DNA of 7,577 bases from the NCBI GenBank assembly GCA_035528995.1, contig DATKXO010000023.1, forward strand, positions 1 through 7,577, in the 5' to 3' direction. How positions within the stretch are numbered: position 1 is the stretch's first letter; each line of letters opens with the position of its first letter. Source of the DNA: DATKXO01 sp035528995 (GTDB lineage Bacteria; Planctomycetota; Phycisphaerae; UBA1845). Below, piece after piece: positions 7,119 through 7,577 of this stretch. The translations under genes and the position numbers were made by a program. The notes beneath the pieces are model-generated. The model was not told where the DNA came from. It worked only from the letters and a program-made list of their open reading frames with translations, and ran no database searches.

Positions 7119-7520
7119 TTAACCGCCGACCAGCGGGACGAGCTTCAGGAAAGTCACCTGTGTCGTGGGATCGATTCGGATCTCCTCATCCAGACGCTCG
7201 ACTTGGTGATTATCCACCAGGATCAGGAAGCCGTTCTTGTCGAACGCCTCAAGCGCCACATCGAATTGCTTTTGCCAGTCGAGTTCGCGGGGTCTGCGCA
7301 TGCGGTAGCCGTTGAGCGTCTCCTCCGCGTCCGTCGGCCGCACCAGTCCGCGAAAGACGTTCCCCTGCCTAGCCTTCACGTTTTGGTCCTTGACCTCCTG
7401 GTAGACCCGGCTGCGAATGAGCTCCCGCACCGTGATCCGCTCTGTAACCAGGTCCAGGGTCCGCTCGTTGGTTCGTTCACCGCCAGTGGTTTCGTCTCGG
7501 ATCTGGAGCGTTACGGCCAT
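7119..7520 (-). CDS. Small protein with ThiS/MoaD/ubiquitin-like beta-grasp features and C-terminal Gly-Gly
   Basis: A 133-residue protein, too divergent for a firm family name. Its predicted layout fits a beta-grasp fold: strand VTLQIRD (3-9), strand RTLDLVTERI (20-29), helix TVRELIRSRVYQEVKDQN (30-47), an insert with FRGLVRPTDAEETLNGY (56-72) and a helix around DWQKQFDVALEAF (81-93). Strand FLILVDNHQVERLDEEI (98-114) and strand QVTFLKLVPLVGG (121-133) then end the protein exactly at Gly-Gly. The last 36 residues mirror ThiS/MoaD tails (short VN/D turn, acidic turn, VxF strand, then GG), where the terminal glycine is adenylated by an E1-like enzyme. The ATG at 7520 has GGAG seven bases upstream. 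The DUF4132 gene follows 17 bp downstream. No E1, JAB protease or E2 gene is in the window. The fold is inferred by eye; a structural role without conjugation is possible. Confidence 0.75.
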   Translation of the reverse strand: MAVTLQIRDETTGGERTNERTLDLVTERITVRELIRSRVYQEVKDQNVKARQGNVFRGLVRPTDAEETLNGYRMRRPRELDWQKQFDVALEAFDKNGFLILVDNHQVERLDEEIRIDPTTQVTFLKLVPLVGG

Positions 7521-7577
7521 CGTGGTACTCCATCATAGACGTGCCGGATAACCTTGCGCCCAACTTCAGCGCTGTAC

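Noticed and set aside
7521..7577. TATGAT box upstream of the beta-grasp gene as a promoter
   Set aside because: It overlaps the Shine-Dalgarno region, so transcripts would lack the ribosome site, and no -35 lies at 16-18 bp. The true promoter is probably beyond the window.
1..7577. CRISPR array, tRNA or rRNA genes
   Set aside because: I saw no regularly spaced repeats, no cloverleaf-like sequence and no rRNA signature on either strand.

Overview
The window reads as a high-GC bacterial chromosome segment in which every supportable gene lies on the minus strand. Gene order in the direction of transcription (right to left) is: small beta-grasp protein, DUF4132 protein, a possible truncated gene tail, ispA-type prenyltransferase, dxs, nadK, and a truncated IS4-family transposase at the left edge. 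The 1-deoxy-xylulose-5-phosphate synthase has an unusual thiamine-site signature (GDAS instead of GDG) and an unusual GIAESCTV block. From memory, these resemble the variant seen in Planctomycetota and relatives, so my best guess is a planctomycete-like bacterium. That is inference, and no rRNA or other marker is present to confirm it.

Left edge (1-308): the C-terminal part of an IS4-family DDE transposase with a complete Y-R-E-K signature. It has no 5' half and runs off the window. Between it and nadK lies a bulged hairpin followed by seven Ts on the minus strand, a plausible terminator for the operon.

Centre (309-4386): a compact isoprenoid/cofactor operon. IspA-type synthase (chain elongation to farnesyl- or geranylgeranyl-diphosphate) is followed after 59 bp by DXS (first step of the MEP pathway) and after 29 bp by NAD kinase (NADP supply, used by the reductive step after DXS). 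Each downstream gene has its own Shine-Dalgarno-like sequence. The ispA start is uncertain, with three reasonable candidates. Just upstream, an open frame with coding-like third positions but no start codon ends 7 bases before the longest ispA start. It may be the 3' remnant of a lost gene.

Right part (4522-7577): a two-gene unit. The first gene encodes a 133-residue protein whose C-terminal third looks like the end of ThiS/MoaD/ubiquitin-type beta-grasp proteins and which terminates exactly in Gly-Gly. Seventeen bases later comes an 859-residue DUF4132 protein, a family that includes E. coli YehI/MolR and is linked to MoxR AAA+/vWA conflict-type gene clusters. The pairing of a Gly-Gly-ended beta-grasp protein with DUF4132 is the most interesting thing here. 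The window ends 57 bp upstream of the pair, so any partners (AAA+, vWA, E1-like enzyme) would lie outside it.
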